Source: an uncultured Prevotellaceae bacterium (GTDB lineage Bacteria; Bacteroidota; Bacteroidia; Bacteroidales; Bacteroidaceae). Taken from it: 64,000 bases of DNA. The notes under the pieces were generated by a model. The model was not told the DNA's origin, ran no database searches, and worked only from the letters and a program-made list of their open reading frames with translations. This document shows, piece after piece, positions 24,826-33,806 of this stretch; positions within the stretch are counted from its first letter, which is position 1; every line of letters begins with the position of its first letter. The stretch lies in contig UQST01000003.1 of the NCBI GenBank assembly GCA_900543815.1, positions 1 to 64,000 on the forward strand, read 5' to 3'. A program made the position numbers and the translations under genes.

Positions 24826-26349
24826 TTAGTCTTGTACTGCTTGCAGCGTGATGGTGAACTTCGTGCCCACTCCCAGCTCGCTGCTTACCTTGATGGTGCC
24901 GTGATGCAGCTCCACCATCTTCTTCACATAGGCCAGTCCCAGTCCGAAGCCCTTCACGTTGTGCTGGTCACCCGTGTGCACACGGTAGAACTTGTCGAAG
25001 ATGTGCCTCAGGTTGTCCTTTTGGATTCCGATGCCATTGTCCTGGATGCTGATGCACAGGTTGTCGCCATGGTTCCAGGTAGCCACCTCCAGGTGGATGG
25101 GAACATCCTCGCGCCTGTACTTCACCGCATTGTCCAGCAGGTTGTATATGATATTGGTGAAGTGCATCTCATCTACGTTGACAAAGGGATTGAAGGCGTC
25201 GAAGCGTGTGTCAAGCGTTCCTCCGCTACTGGTAACCTGCAGCGAGTAGGTCTTCACGATAGTGGCTATCTGGTCGTTGGCGTCCAGTTCCTGCAGCTTG
25301 AGGGCTATATTGTTCCTGTCGAAGAGGCTCATCTGCAGCACCTTCTCCACTTGCAGGCGCAAGCGCTTGGTCTCGTTGTTGATCACACCGCCCAGGCGGT
25401 CATAGGTAGCCTCGCTCTTGGGCACCTGCTTGTCCATCAGCATCTGCGCTGCAATGGATATGGTGGAGAGAGGCGTCTTGAACTCATGCGTCATGTTGTG
25501 CACAAAGTCGTTCTTCATTTCGCTCACCTTCTTCTGCCGCACCACCAGATAGACGGTCACGAGGAACGTCACAAAGAGGATGACAGTGAAGAGCATGGCA
25601 GGTGCCACGTAGCGGGCCACTCCCAGGATGTAGCGTGCCTGGTCGGGGAAATGCACGGTCACCACACCCATCTGGCCTGTTGGGTCGCTGCGGAAGAGCG
25701 TCTGCGTATAGCTCACAGCCTGCCCTTCGGGGTCGAAGTCAGAGCAGCGGAACACCTCACGACCGTCGGATGTATATACGATATAATGGAATGGGATGTT
25801 GATGCCATTACGCTCCAGAGCCATACGCAGGCAGTTGTCCAATACCGCCGGATTGAGCCTGTCCTGGAACCTCAAGTCGCTTGCCTGGTACATCACAGCA
25901 TAGATGACCTCGTCGAGTACCTCGCGTTCATACACATAGGCTTCCTGCACATGTTTCTGCAGATGCCCGATGGCACGCGCCACGCTGTTCTGTCGGCGCA
26001 TCGTGAGAGTGTTGGGGAACTGCGAGGGACGTTTGCCTACGAACTGCACGCCAGTGAATCCGTGCATGGTGTCAGGCGGTGCTATCTGGGGCATGCGGCA
26101 CAGTGAGTCGAGGGTGGCAGCATCGTGCTTCTCCCGCTCATGCTGGCTGATGACCGACTGCAGATAGCGGAAGGTCTCTGCCTTCTCCAGGTCACGCGAG
26201 GCCATATCGAGGCTTCGGAACACATTCTCCTCGAACTGCTGTCGGCGCATACGCACGATGGCCGTGGCGTAGCGGCTTTGCAAGTAGAGCAAGGCAAGAA
26301 ACGACACGCCTATGACGACGCAGATGCACCAGATATAACTCCTTTTCAT
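24826..26349 (-). CDS. rprX: Sensor histidine kinase (RprX-like)
   Basis: The 507-residue kinase has one membrane helix at residues 4-25 and a second before the kinase core (AMLFTVILFVTFLVTVYLVV), enclosing a sensing domain of about 230 residues outside the membrane. The HisKA box is NMTHEFKTPLSTISIAAQML with histidine near 287; the ATP-binding boxes are NLLDNAVKYR, DNGIGIQ and GFGLGLAYVKK. The ATG at 26349 lies only 5 bp from a strong -7 box, so the message may be nearly leaderless. The signal sensed is unknown. Confidence 0.93.
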   Translation of the reverse strand: MKRSYIWCICVVIGVSFLALLYLQSRYATAIVRMRRQQFEENVFRSLDMASRDLEKAETFRYLQSVISQHEREKHDAATLDSLCRMPQIAPPDTMHGFTGVQFVGKRPSQFPNTLTMRRQNSVARAIGHLQKHVQEAYVYEREVLDEVIYAVMYQASDLRFQDRLNPAVLDNCLRMALERNGINIPFHYIVYTSDGREVFRCSDFDPEGQAVSYTQTLFRSDPTGQMGVVTVHFPDQARYILGVARYVAPAMLFTVILFVTFLVTVYLVVRQKKVSEMKNDFVHNMTHEFKTPLSTISIAAQMLMDKQVPKSEATYDRLGGVINNETKRLRLQVEKVLQMSLFDRNNIALKLQELDANDQIATIVKTYSLQVTSSGGTLDTRFDAFNPFVNVDEMHFTNIIYNLLDNAVKYRREDVPIHLEVATWNHGDNLCISIQDNGIGIQKDNLRHIFDKFYRVHTGDQHNVKGFGLGLAYVKKMVELHHGTIKVSSELGVGTKFTITLQAVQD

Positions 26350-26354
26350 ACAAA

Positions 26355-26386
26355 CAAAATTAGCAGGTTTCGGGATGGGCAACAAA
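26355..26386 (-). promoter_or_regulatory. -33/-7 promoter (TTTG-N20-TAATTTTG) for rprX
   Basis: The minus strand has TTTG at 26383-26386 and TAATTTTG at 26355-26362 with 20 bp between them, a full match to the Bacteroidetes promoter pattern. The -7 box ends 5 bp from the ATG. Confidence 0.7.
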
Positions 26387-26474
26387 CTTCTGCGCGACTT
26401 TAGTTACCTATTTTTAACATTATTAAGATTAGCACAACATAAAGCTGTTGTTTTGTTAACTTCACAAAAGAAAA

Positions 26475-26605
26475 GCGATGCGTCGGCCATCACATTGACG
26501 TGCGACAGCCTAATGAAAAGCAAAAAGTGAAAAAGTAAAAAGCGATGAATCGGCTATCGCACTAATGTGCGATAGCCTAGTGAAAAACGAAAAGTGAAAA
26601 GTGAA
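26475..26605. repeat. Direct repeat with 67-bp spacing and internal hairpin
   Basis: A segment starting GCGATG at 26475 recurs at 26542 with scattered changes. The second copy contains a perfect 11-bp inverted repeat (GGCTATCGCAC, TAAT loop, GTGCGATAGCC; 26552-26577). On the minus strand T-rich sequence follows, so the hairpin could stop transcripts coming from the EF-G paralogue before the rprX promoter. Confidence 0.7.
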
Positions 26606-26646
26606 AAGTCGTGGGGCGGGCTCCGCATATCTGTTCTTTGGGGGAG

Positions 26647-26880
26647 ACAAGACATCGAGGGACGGCGGACTGGCGGCCTCTTTCTCGCAGAAAAAGCGCT
26701 TCACTTTCTCTTTTCTTTCTATTGAGGAAGACTTCGGAAGGGAGAGAATCCTAATTTGGAGGGTGGAGCATCATTCTACACAAGACATCGCGGGACGGTG
26801 GGCTGGCGACTTTTTCTCGCGGAAAAGCGCTTCACCTTCTCTTTTCTATCTATTGAGGAAGACTTCGGAAAGGGGAGAAA
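26647..26880. repeat. Imperfect direct repeat, about 105 bp, offset 133 bp
   Basis: ACAAGACATCG at 26647 recurs at 26780. The copies share long identical stretches, including CTATTGAGGAAGACTTCGGA near both ends. Together with the neighbouring arrays this accounts for most of the 985-bp gap between rprX and the EF-G paralogue. Confidence 0.8.
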
Positions 26881-26910
26881 TTGTATCGGGAGAGAGATGG
26901 GGCGAATCAG

Positions 26911-26988
26911 GCAGTGCGGTGCGTATGGCAACGCAGCGCGCTGCATCGGTCATCGGAGTACGCTGCATCGGCCATCGCACGGCGCTGT
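26911..26988. repeat. 78-bp four-dyad element, copy 4
   Basis: Dyads begin at 26911, 26933, 26955 and 26977, with spacers GTATGGCAAC, ATCGGTCATC and ATCGGCCATC. The right edge is GTTTTTGG. Confidence 0.9.
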
Positions 26989-27241
26989 GTTTTTGGAGAC
27001 AGACTGATGCCTGCTGGTGCGCTGTTCCTTTCGATTCCGGCCTTACAGCGGAGCAAGGGCGTTGCCGGGAGGGCAAACGGACACGTTCATCTCCCTCCCA
27101 AACGGAAGTTGGAACCTTGCACCCGCACATTTCTCATCTCATACTTGCCAGAGGCATTGCCCCATCCCACCATTCCACCCCTATGCAAACAGCAGCGGAA
27201 AGGCAATGGACAAGAGGCCGGAGCGGCCCTGCCTGCAAAAC

Positions 27242-27319
27242 GCAGCGCACCGCATTCGCCGGTGCTGCATTCTGTGTAATGCACAGAAGTACGGAACGGC
27301 TGCGAATGCGGTGCGCAGT
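27242..27319. repeat. 78-bp four-dyad element, copy 5, degenerate
   Basis: GCAGCGCACCGC at 27242 and GCGGTGCGCAGT at 27308 are the outer dyads; the two inner dyads at 27264 and 27286 are worn. The total length is still 78 bp and the left edge is AAAAC. It ends 15 bp after the stop codon of the EF-G paralogue on the minus strand. Confidence 0.65.
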
Positions 27320-27334
27320 AAGGGGGCCAGAGGA

Positions 27335-29488
27335 CTAATCCTGCTGTGAAGCCTCGTACTCGGCGATGAGCTTGTTCTGTACATCACCGGGCACCAGTTC
27401 GTAGGAGGCGAACTTCATGATGAAGCTGGCACGACCGCCGGTAATGCTACTGAGAGCGGTGCTATAGTTGAGCATCTCCTTCTGAGGAGCCTTGGCCACT
27501 ATCTTCTCATAGCCGTTCTCGCTCGACATACCCATAATCATAGCTCTGCGACCCTGCAGATCTCCCATCACGTCACCCATCTTGTCGCTGGGTACAAACA
27601 CCTCAACATCGTAGATGGGCTCCAGTATCTTGGGTCCGGCATCGCGGAAAGCCTGGGCAAACGCCTGGCGTCCTGCCAGCATGAAGGACAGCTCGTTGCT
27701 ATCCACGGGGTGCATCTTGCCGTCGTACACGATGACTCTCACGTCGCGGGCATAGCATCCAGTGAGGGGGCCTTGTTCCATGCGCTGCATCACGCCCTTG
27801 AGTATGGCGGGCATGAAGCGGGCATCGATGGCACCTCCCACCACGCTGTTGATGAACACGAGCTTGCCTCCCCACTCCAGGTCAACCACCTCGGTGCTCT
27901 TGGCATTGATGCGGAACTCCTGGTTGCCAAAGCGATAAACCTCGGGTGCAGGCATTCCCTCGTAGTAAGGCTCCACGATGAGATGCACCTCACCAAACTG
28001 TCCTGCGCCTCCCGACTGCTTCTTGTGGCGGTAGTCGGCACGTGCTGCCTTGGTAATGGTCTCGCGGTAAGGTATCTTGGGCTCCGAGAATACAACCTGC
28101 AGTTTCTCGTTGTTCTCCAGTCTCCACTTCAGCGTGCGCAGGTGGAACTCACCCTGTCCGTGCACGATGATCTGGCGCAGCTCCTTGCTCTGCTCTATTC
28201 TCCATGTGGGATCCTCCTCCCTCATACGCTGCAGAGCATTCATCATCTTCTCTGTCTCAGCCTCGTTGACAGCCTTGATGGCGCGGCTGTACTTGGAGTT
28301 GGGGTACTTTATGAAGTTGAAGCGATTCTCGCAGTCCTTGCCATTGAGCGTGTTGCCGGTCTTCACGTCCTTCAGCTTCACGGTGCAGCCAATATCGCCT
28401 GCCACCAGTTCCTCCACCTTGATACGGTTGGCTCCGGCGCATACGAAGAGCTGTGCCATACGTTCCTTGCTGCCGCGATCAGCGTTGCTCAGGTCATCTC
28501 CCTCGTGTACCTTGCCGCTCATAACCTTGAAATATTGCACCTCACCGATGTGCGGTTCCACTGCTGTCTTGAAGAAGAACAGGCTGGTGGGGCCTTCCTT
28601 GCTGGGTACAACCTCCTCGCCGCGGGTATTGAACACGCGAGGCATCTCATCCACAAAGGGTACTACGTTGCCCAAGAACTCCATCAGGCGGCGCACACCC
28701 ATATCCTTGCCGGCGCACACACAGAAGACGGGGAATATGCCACGTGCTGCCAGGCCCTTGCGGATACCCTCGCGCATCTCGTCCTCGGTAAGTGTATCGC
28801 TCTCGAAGAACTTCTCCATCAGTCCCTCATCGTTCTCGGCAGCGGCCTCCACCAGTGCCTTGTGCATCTCGTGGGCCTTTTCCATCTGGTCGGCAGGCAC
28901 ATCTTCGATAGTGGGCTCACCGCCATCGGGACCCCATGAATACTTCTTCATGAGGAGTACATCGATAAGGGAATTGAATCCGGGGCCGGTCTGCAGGGGG
29001 TACTGAATGGGCACCACCTTGGGTCCGTACACGCTGGTGAGCTGCTCCAGGATGGCATCGTAGTCGCAGTTCTCGTCGTCCAGCTGGTTGACCAGGAAGA
29101 TGACCGGCTTGCCCAACTTCTCTGTATAGCGGAAGTGATTCTGCGTGCCTACCTCTACTCCACTGCCTCCCTTGAGGAGGAGCACTGCGGTGTCGGTTAC
29201 GTTGAGGGCCGTCATGGCTGCTCCCACGAAGTCGTCACTTCCCGGGCAATCTATGATGTTCAGCTTCTTGTTGTTCCATTCAACATGGAACACAGTGGAG
29301 AACACACTATAACCATATTCCTGTTCTACGGGGAAATAGTCGCTCACAGTGTTCTGCTGAGTGATGCGTCCGCGACGCTTGATTACTCCGGCCTCGTAAA
29401 GGAGAGCCTCTGTGAGGGTTGTCTTACCTGCCCCGTCATTGCCAAGCAAGGCAATGTTCTTGATCTCGTTTGCTTGATAAGTTTTCAT
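27335..29488 (-). CDS. EF-G paralogue with altered GTPase site (EF-G2-like)
   Basis: The 717-residue protein has the full EF-G domain order and length but a divergent G domain. The P-loop reads GNDGAGKTT (residues 16-24), the G3 motif is DCPGS at residues 80-84 where canonical EF-G has DTPGH, and G4 is NQLD instead of NKMD. The histidine that activates water for GTP hydrolysis is thus serine. Bacteroides carries a second EF-G (EF-G2) reported to support translocation without GTP hydrolysis and to matter for gut fitness; this protein fits that type by inference. The ATG at 29488 (MKTYQANEIK) is preferred over 29515. The gene is monocistronic. Confidence 0.88.
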   Translation of the reverse strand: MKTYQANEIKNIALLGNDGAGKTTLTEALLYEAGVIKRRGRITQQNTVSDYFPVEQEYGYSVFSTVFHVEWNNKKLNIIDCPGSDDFVGAAMTALNVTDTAVLLLKGGSGVEVGTQNHFRYTEKLGKPVIFLVNQLDDENCDYDAILEQLTSVYGPKVVPIQYPLQTGPGFNSLIDVLLMKKYSWGPDGGEPTIEDVPADQMEKAHEMHKALVEAAAENDEGLMEKFFESDTLTEDEMREGIRKGLAARGIFPVFCVCAGKDMGVRRLMEFLGNVVPFVDEMPRVFNTRGEEVVPSKEGPTSLFFFKTAVEPHIGEVQYFKVMSGKVHEGDDLSNADRGSKERMAQLFVCAGANRIKVEELVAGDIGCTVKLKDVKTGNTLNGKDCENRFNFIKYPNSKYSRAIKAVNEAETEKMMNALQRMREEDPTWRIEQSKELRQIIVHGQGEFHLRTLKWRLENNEKLQVVFSEPKIPYRETITKAARADYRHKKQSGGAGQFGEVHLIVEPYYEGMPAPEVYRFGNQEFRINAKSTEVVDLEWGGKLVFINSVVGGAIDARFMPAILKGVMQRMEQGPLTGCYARDVRVIVYDGKMHPVDSNELSFMLAGRQAFAQAFRDAGPKILEPIYDVEVFVPSDKMGDVMGDLQGRRAMIMGMSSENGYEKIVAKAPQKEMLNYSTALSSITGGRASFIMKFASYELVPGDVQNKLIAEYEASQQD

Positions 29489-29619
29489 CTGTCCAGGTCT
29501 GTTTGCGTTAGTCAATTACTTGTTTGTGGGTATAAATTTAGCTGTTTTCAGCCATACAGCAATGTGTATGCCGTATGTTATAAAACATATTTGGGCAAAA
29601 GAGTGCTTTCAGTGGCCTT

Positions 29620-30750
29620 TCACGCCCTCATAAGGTCGCTTATGATGTCGTTTGAGGTGAATATCCCCTGCCTGGTGAGACGAATTGTGCTCCCAGCCTG
29701 CTCCAGACGGCCAGCACGCAGATGCGGCTCTGCCTGCGCCATGCAATAGGCTCTGTAGGCGGCTGTGAGGAGGTCCAGAGAAAGCCCCTCGCTGGTACGC
29801 AGACGGGTCATCACAGTCTCGTCATAGAGTTCATCATCCGTCAGAACCTCGCTCTGATGGGGAGGCATGGAGCCGGCTGCCTGCACGTAGCCCTTCAAGT
29901 CGGAAAGGTTCCAGCGCCGTGTGCGCATTCCGTCATAGCTGTGGGCGCCGGGACCAAAGCCCAGATAAGGCACTCCATGCCAATAGGCGCTGTTGTGCTG
30001 CGAGTGTCGGCCGGGCCGGCAGAAGTTTGAGATTTCATAATGAGTGAAGCCCGCAGCCCGGGTGGAGTCGATGAGATGCTCGTACATGCACAGCGAGAGT
30101 TCCTCGTCGGCCTCCTCTATCCTGCCTTGCTCCAGCATGCGCCACAGAGGTGTACCCTCCTCATAACTGAGCGAATAGGCGCTCAGATGCTGCACATCCA
30201 GCGCCAAAGCCTGGCGCACATCGGCCTGCCACTGCTCCATCGTCTGCGTGGGCAGTCCGTAGATGAGGTCTATACTCACATTGCTGATGCCGTGCCGGGC
30301 TGCCTGTTCCACAGCGCGAACGGCCTGCTGCGCGGTGTGGCGGCGACGTATAAGGCGAAGCAGAGCGTCATCAAAACTCTGCACACCCATGCTCAGGCGG
30401 TTGACGGGCGTATGGGAGAGCGCTGCGAGCCACTCGGGAGTCACGTCATCGGGATTGGCCTCCACAGTGACCTCAGCATCGGAATCCACCGGGAAGAGGC
30501 GGCAAACCTCGTTGAGAATGCCGGCCAGCGCCTTGACCGGCAACTGACTGGGTGTTCCACCGCCTATATATAGAGAATGTACGCGCGCGAGAGGCAGTTC
30601 GTCACGGCGCATGCGCAACTCTGCCAGGAGTGCATCAACATAGCGCGACTTCCATTCCTCCCCCTCGGTGGTGGAATAGAAGTCGCAATAGATGCATCGC
30701 CCTTGGCAGAAGGGGACGTGTATGTATATGCCGGCCACGCGCTCAGTCAC
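29620..30750 (-). CDS. hemW: Radical SAM heme chaperone HemW
   Basis: The 376-residue protein has the radical-SAM cluster motif CQGRCIYCDFYS (residues 12-23), the conserved SLYIGGGTPSQLP and a C-terminal HemN-type domain. HemW binds heme and transfers it to respiratory enzymes; the CxxxCxxCDF form separates it from coproporphyrinogen oxidase HemN, which has CxxxCxxCxC. The likely start is GTG at 30750, overlapping the stop of the DUF4827 gene, so the two are coupled. The frame extends upstream to 30849 inside that gene. Confidence 0.9.
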   Translation of the reverse strand: MTERVAGIYIHVPFCQGRCIYCDFYSTTEGEEWKSRYVDALLAELRMRRDELPLARVHSLYIGGGTPSQLPVKALAGILNEVCRLFPVDSDAEVTVEANPDDVTPEWLAALSHTPVNRLSMGVQSFDDALLRLIRRRHTAQQAVRAVEQAARHGISNVSIDLIYGLPTQTMEQWQADVRQALALDVQHLSAYSLSYEEGTPLWRMLEQGRIEEADEELSLCMYEHLIDSTRAAGFTHYEISNFCRPGRHSQHNSAYWHGVPYLGFGPGAHSYDGMRTRRWNLSDLKGYVQAAGSMPPHQSEVLTDDELYDETVMTRLRTSEGLSLDLLTAAYRAYCMAQAEPHLRAGRLEQAGSTIRLTRQGIFTSNDIISDLMRA

Positions 30751-31441
30751 GCATCTCCTGGTAAAGTATCTCGTAGAAACAGGGATACACATTGTTTGTC
30801 GCGTTCTTGGTTCCCTCGGAGTGAGGAACGATGATACGCACCTTGGCAATCCCCTCTTCTTCGTTCGTCTGGCGGCCCAGACGTATGAACGAGAGCGGCT
30901 TCACCCATCCTGTGGGCACGCTCACCTCCTTGTAGGTCAAGTACATGGCACCGCCACCGTTGATAGACGTATTGAAACTGGCGTTCAGGCTGCCTGAGGT
31001 GTTCGACACATCCATTATCTCGGGGTTGGTGTGCCAATAGGGAACATCGTCACGCAGCTGCAGGCTGTCGCCCATAATGTTGTATTCGATGAAGCGGCAC
31101 AGGATGCGCTTGTTGTCGCCACTCTTCAACTTCTCGCCCACACCCTCGCGCACTATCTGCATGTAGATGCCTGAGCCGGAGAAGAGCACGTATTCGTTCT
31201 TCTCCACATTCGTGGTGGAATCCTGGGCATAGAACTGTGCCTCGGTGATGGGATTTATCTTGCCCACACGGCAGATGGTATCGCCTTCCTCGTCGATGAT
31301 GGCCACATCGCGGTTCAGAAAGGCATTGATGACCTTGCGCTCGCGCTTCTTCTGGTCGGCATAGGTGTCGTCATTGTTGCAGGAGCACAGGCAGGAAGCA
31401 CAGGCCAGCAGAGCCAGCAAGGCGCCGATATACTTTCTCAT
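30743..31441 (-). CDS. DUF4827 lipoprotein
   Basis: The 232-residue protein has a lipoprotein signal (ALLALLACASCLCSC) and a domain that matches my recollection of DUF4827, restricted to Bacteroidetes and distantly FKBP-like (YVLFSGSGIYMQIVREGVGE, then SFIRLGRQTNEEEG). It is probably anchored to the outer or inner membrane on the periplasmic side. Function is unknown. It is the first gene of an operon with hemW. Confidence 0.82.
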   Translation of the reverse strand: MRKYIGALLALLACASCLCSCNNDDTYADQKKRERKVINAFLNRDVAIIDEEGDTICRVGKINPITEAQFYAQDSTTNVEKNEYVLFSGSGIYMQIVREGVGEKLKSGDNKRILCRFIEYNIMGDSLQLRDDVPYWHTNPEIMDVSNTSGSLNASFNTSINGGGAMYLTYKEVSVPTGWVKPLSFIRLGRQTNEEEGIAKVRIIVPHSEGTKNATNNVYPCFYEILYQEMRD

Positions 31442-31469
31442 GTATGTATCAATATGTTTGTTTGTGTGG

Positions 31470-31477
31470 CAAAGTTA
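31470..31477 (-). promoter_or_regulatory. -7 element (TAACTTTG) for DUF4827-hemW
   Basis: CAAAGTTA on the plus strand, 28 bp upstream of the ATG. Confidence 0.6.
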
Positions 31478-31531
31478 CGGAAAAAAGGCCATCCAGCCCT
31501 CTTCCAAGCACCAATAAAGCAGTCGTTTGTG

Positions 31532-32563
31532 CTATTTTAACAGGTGGTCATAGGCACGGATGGCCTCCTGAACGCGCTCCACAGCCTGGTCCATGGTGCA
31601 CATGAGGCGCCCGCCGCTGGCATTCCTGTGGCCTCCGCCGTCGAAGAAGCGGGCTGCCATCTCGTCACAGGGGAAGTCATCCACGCTGCGCAAGCTCACC
31701 TTGACGAGCCCCTCTACCTCGGTATCCTCGCTCAGGAACACGCTCAAGCGCATCCCCTGCATGGTGAGGGGGATGTTGACAAACCCCTCGGTATCGCCCT
31801 GCTTGATGCCGAAGCGCGCACGCTCCTCGCCTGTGAGGGTCATCAGGGCAGCATGGTGCTCGTGCATCACCTGCATCTTGACGTAGAGCATATAGCCCTG
31901 CAGGCGCAACCGGGCCGCACTGCAGGTCCAGAATACATTGCGGTAGATGCGGTCCTTGTCGATGCCGCGCTGCAGCAGGCGGAATATACACTCATACACT
32001 TCGGGGCGCGACGAGGCATAGGTGAAGGCTCCCGTATCGCACATCATGCCCGTATAGAGGCAAGTGGCTTCGTTGAGCGTGATGCGGTCCATCTCGCCCA
32101 TCTGCTCCATCAAGTGGCACAGCACCTCGCTGGTGGCGCACATCTCGGGGTGTGAGACGATGGTCTGACAGAAATCCTGAGGATTGAGATGGTGGTCAAA
32201 CATCACCTTCTGGCAGGGGTTGGCCAGTACCAGCGGCTCCAGCTCACGCAAGCGCGACGAGCAGTTGAGGTCTGCTATGATAATCAGATCGGCCTGGGCG
32301 ATGAGGTTCTTCACGCCGCTGGGATTCTTGGTATAGGTTCTGATGTCCTGCACACCGGGCAGCCAGCGCAGGAAATCGGGGAAGCGGTTGGGCACCAGCA
32401 CGTCGGCCTGCTTGCCCCAGCGTGCAAGCCAATGCTTGATGGCCAGTGACGAACCGATGGCATCGCCGTCGGGACCCACATGTGCACAGATGACGATGCG
32501 CTCTGCCTGCATGATGTGCCGGCGCAGGGCGGCCAGTTGTTCGTCAGATATAACTTTCTTCAT
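31532..32563 (-). CDS. DHH/DHHA1 phosphoesterase (NrnA-like)
   Basis: The 343-residue enzyme has the DHH motifs in order: CAHVGPDGDAIGSSLAIKHW, the DHH box in FDHHLNPQDF near residue 123, MMCDTGAFTYASS, and the DHHA1 signature FFDGGGHRNASGGRL near the C-terminus. Members degrade short oligoribonucleotides, pApA or pAp. Which substrate is used here cannot be decided from sequence. It is divergently transcribed from fmt. Confidence 0.92.
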   Translation of the reverse strand: MKKVISDEQLAALRRHIMQAERIVICAHVGPDGDAIGSSLAIKHWLARWGKQADVLVPNRFPDFLRWLPGVQDIRTYTKNPSGVKNLIAQADLIIIADLNCSSRLRELEPLVLANPCQKVMFDHHLNPQDFCQTIVSHPEMCATSEVLCHLMEQMGEMDRITLNEATCLYTGMMCDTGAFTYASSRPEVYECIFRLLQRGIDKDRIYRNVFWTCSAARLRLQGYMLYVKMQVMHEHHAALMTLTGEERARFGIKQGDTEGFVNIPLTMQGMRLSVFLSEDTEVEGLVKVSLRSVDDFPCDEMAARFFDGGGHRNASGGRLMCTMDQAVERVQEAIRAYDHLLK

Positions 32564-32565
32564 TG

Positions 32566-32592
32566 TCCAATATAAATATATGTACGCGCGCG
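32566..32592. other. AT-alternating to CG-alternating junction
   Basis: An AT-rich stretch (AATATAAATATA) turns abruptly into TGTACGCGCGCG, 3-29 bp upstream of the DHH phosphoesterase start. A similar junction lies upstream of the DUF4924 gene at 41784-41812. It lies in the predicted leader; no function is known. Confidence 0.45.
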
Positions 32593-32622
32593 AGGAGAAG
32601 CGTCACCCGGCGCACCGAAGCA

Positions 32623-32630
32623 CAAAGGTA
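32623..32630 (-). promoter_or_regulatory. -7 element (TACCTTTG) for the DHH gene
   Basis: CAAAGGTA on the plus strand, 59 bp upstream of the ATG and back to back with the fmt promoter. Confidence 0.55.
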
Positions 32631-32684
32631 TGACTTTTTCCCGGTATGGAGCACGTGCTGCAAGCGCGTTCCGCAGAAAAGCAG

Positions 32685-32692
32685 TACCTTTG
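32685..32692 (+). promoter_or_regulatory. -7 element (TACCTTTG) for fmt
   Basis: TACCTTTG lies 31 bp upstream of the fmt ATG. Confidence 0.65.
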
Positions 32693-32723
32693 CGCAGAGT
32701 AACACATCAAACCATACAAGAGC

Positions 32724-33695
32724 ATGAAACAGGACAGACTGAGAATCATATTCATGGGCACACCCGACTTTGCCGTGGCATCACTGGAGGCGCTGCTGGC
32801 CGGCAGGCATCAGGTGGTGGGCGTGGTGACCATGCCCGACAAGGCCATCGGGCGCCATCATGACGTATTGCAGGCCAGCCCCGTCAAGGAGTGTGCGCTC
32901 AAGCACGGCATACCCGTACTGCAGCCAGAGAAGTTGCGCGACGAGGACTTCCTGGCACAGTTGCGCTCGCTGCAGGCCGACCTGCAGGTGGTGGTGGCCT
33001 TCCGCATGCTGCCCGAGGTGGTGTGGGCAATGCCCCGACTGGGCACCTTCAACCTGCATGCCGCACTACTGCCGCAATACCGCGGTGCTGCACCCATCAA
33101 CTGGGCCATCATCCATGGCGACAAGCAGACGGGTATCACCACATTCTGGCTTGACCACCAGATAGACACAGGCCGCATCATCTGCCAGGAGACACTGCCC
33201 ATCGGGCCCGACGACTGTGCCGGCGACATCCACGACCGCATGATGGTGCAGGGTGCTGCGCTGGTGTGCCGCACGGCCGACATGATAGCCGACGGAGAGG
33301 CAGAGGCTGTGCCGCAGGAACAGTTCCTGACCGACGAGCCCTTGCGGCCCGCTCCCAAGATTTTCAAGGAGACCTGCGAGATACGCTGGAACGAACTGTC
33401 GGCACAGGAGGTGCACAACTTCGTGCGCGGACTGAGCCCCTACCCTGCCGCCTGGACCACTCTGGAGGAGCCTGGTGGAAAGCGCACCGTGCTGAAAGTA
33501 TATCGTACACATCCCGAACAGCAGACTCACAGCCTGCCCGTAGGAACACTGGAGACCGACGGACGCAAATGGCTTCGCGTGGCAGCCAAGGACGGCTACG
33601 TATATCTGGAGGAACTGCAACTGGCGGGCAAGAAGAAGATGCCTGTGGCCGACTTCCTGCGTGGTGCACACGTAGAAGGCGCCAGGCTGGTGTAA
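32724..33695 (+). CDS. fmt: Methionyl-tRNA formyltransferase
   Basis: The 323-residue enzyme transfers a formyl group from 10-formyltetrahydrofolate to initiator Met-tRNA. The N-terminal catalytic domain has RIIFMGTPDFAV at the start and FNLHAALLPQYRGAAPINWA with the catalytic Asn-His pair, then ITTFWLDHQIDTG. The C-terminal OB-like tRNA-binding domain follows from about residue 210 (VHNFVRGLSPYPAAW). The length is normal. It lies alone with its own promoter. Confidence 0.96.
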   Translation: MKQDRLRIIFMGTPDFAVASLEALLAGRHQVVGVVTMPDKAIGRHHDVLQASPVKECALKHGIPVLQPEKLRDEDFLAQLRSLQADLQVVVAFRMLPEVVWAMPRLGTFNLHAALLPQYRGAAPINWAIIHGDKQTGITTFWLDHQIDTGRIICQETLPIGPDDCAGDIHDRMMVQGAALVCRTADMIADGEAEAVPQEQFLTDEPLRPAPKIFKETCEIRWNELSAQEVHNFVRGLSPYPAAWTTLEEPGGKRTVLKVYRTHPEQQTHSLPVGTLETDGRKWLRVAAKDGYVYLEELQLAGKKKMPVADFLRGAHVEGARLV

Positions 33696-33806
33696 CCATC
33701 CGCTCCCGCCGCCACCAGCCAAGCGGACGACAAGGCCAGAAGGCCGAGCCGGAAGCAAGGAGCCGAAGCGATTCCCGCCCACCAGCTCCGCCCCATCCCA
33801 AGAAAC

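Noticed and set aside
26601..27338. A 245-residue plus-strand frame in the rprX to EF-G gap
   Set aside because: It translates the direct repeats and the four-dyad elements; the repeat copies fall in different frames and no domain is visible.
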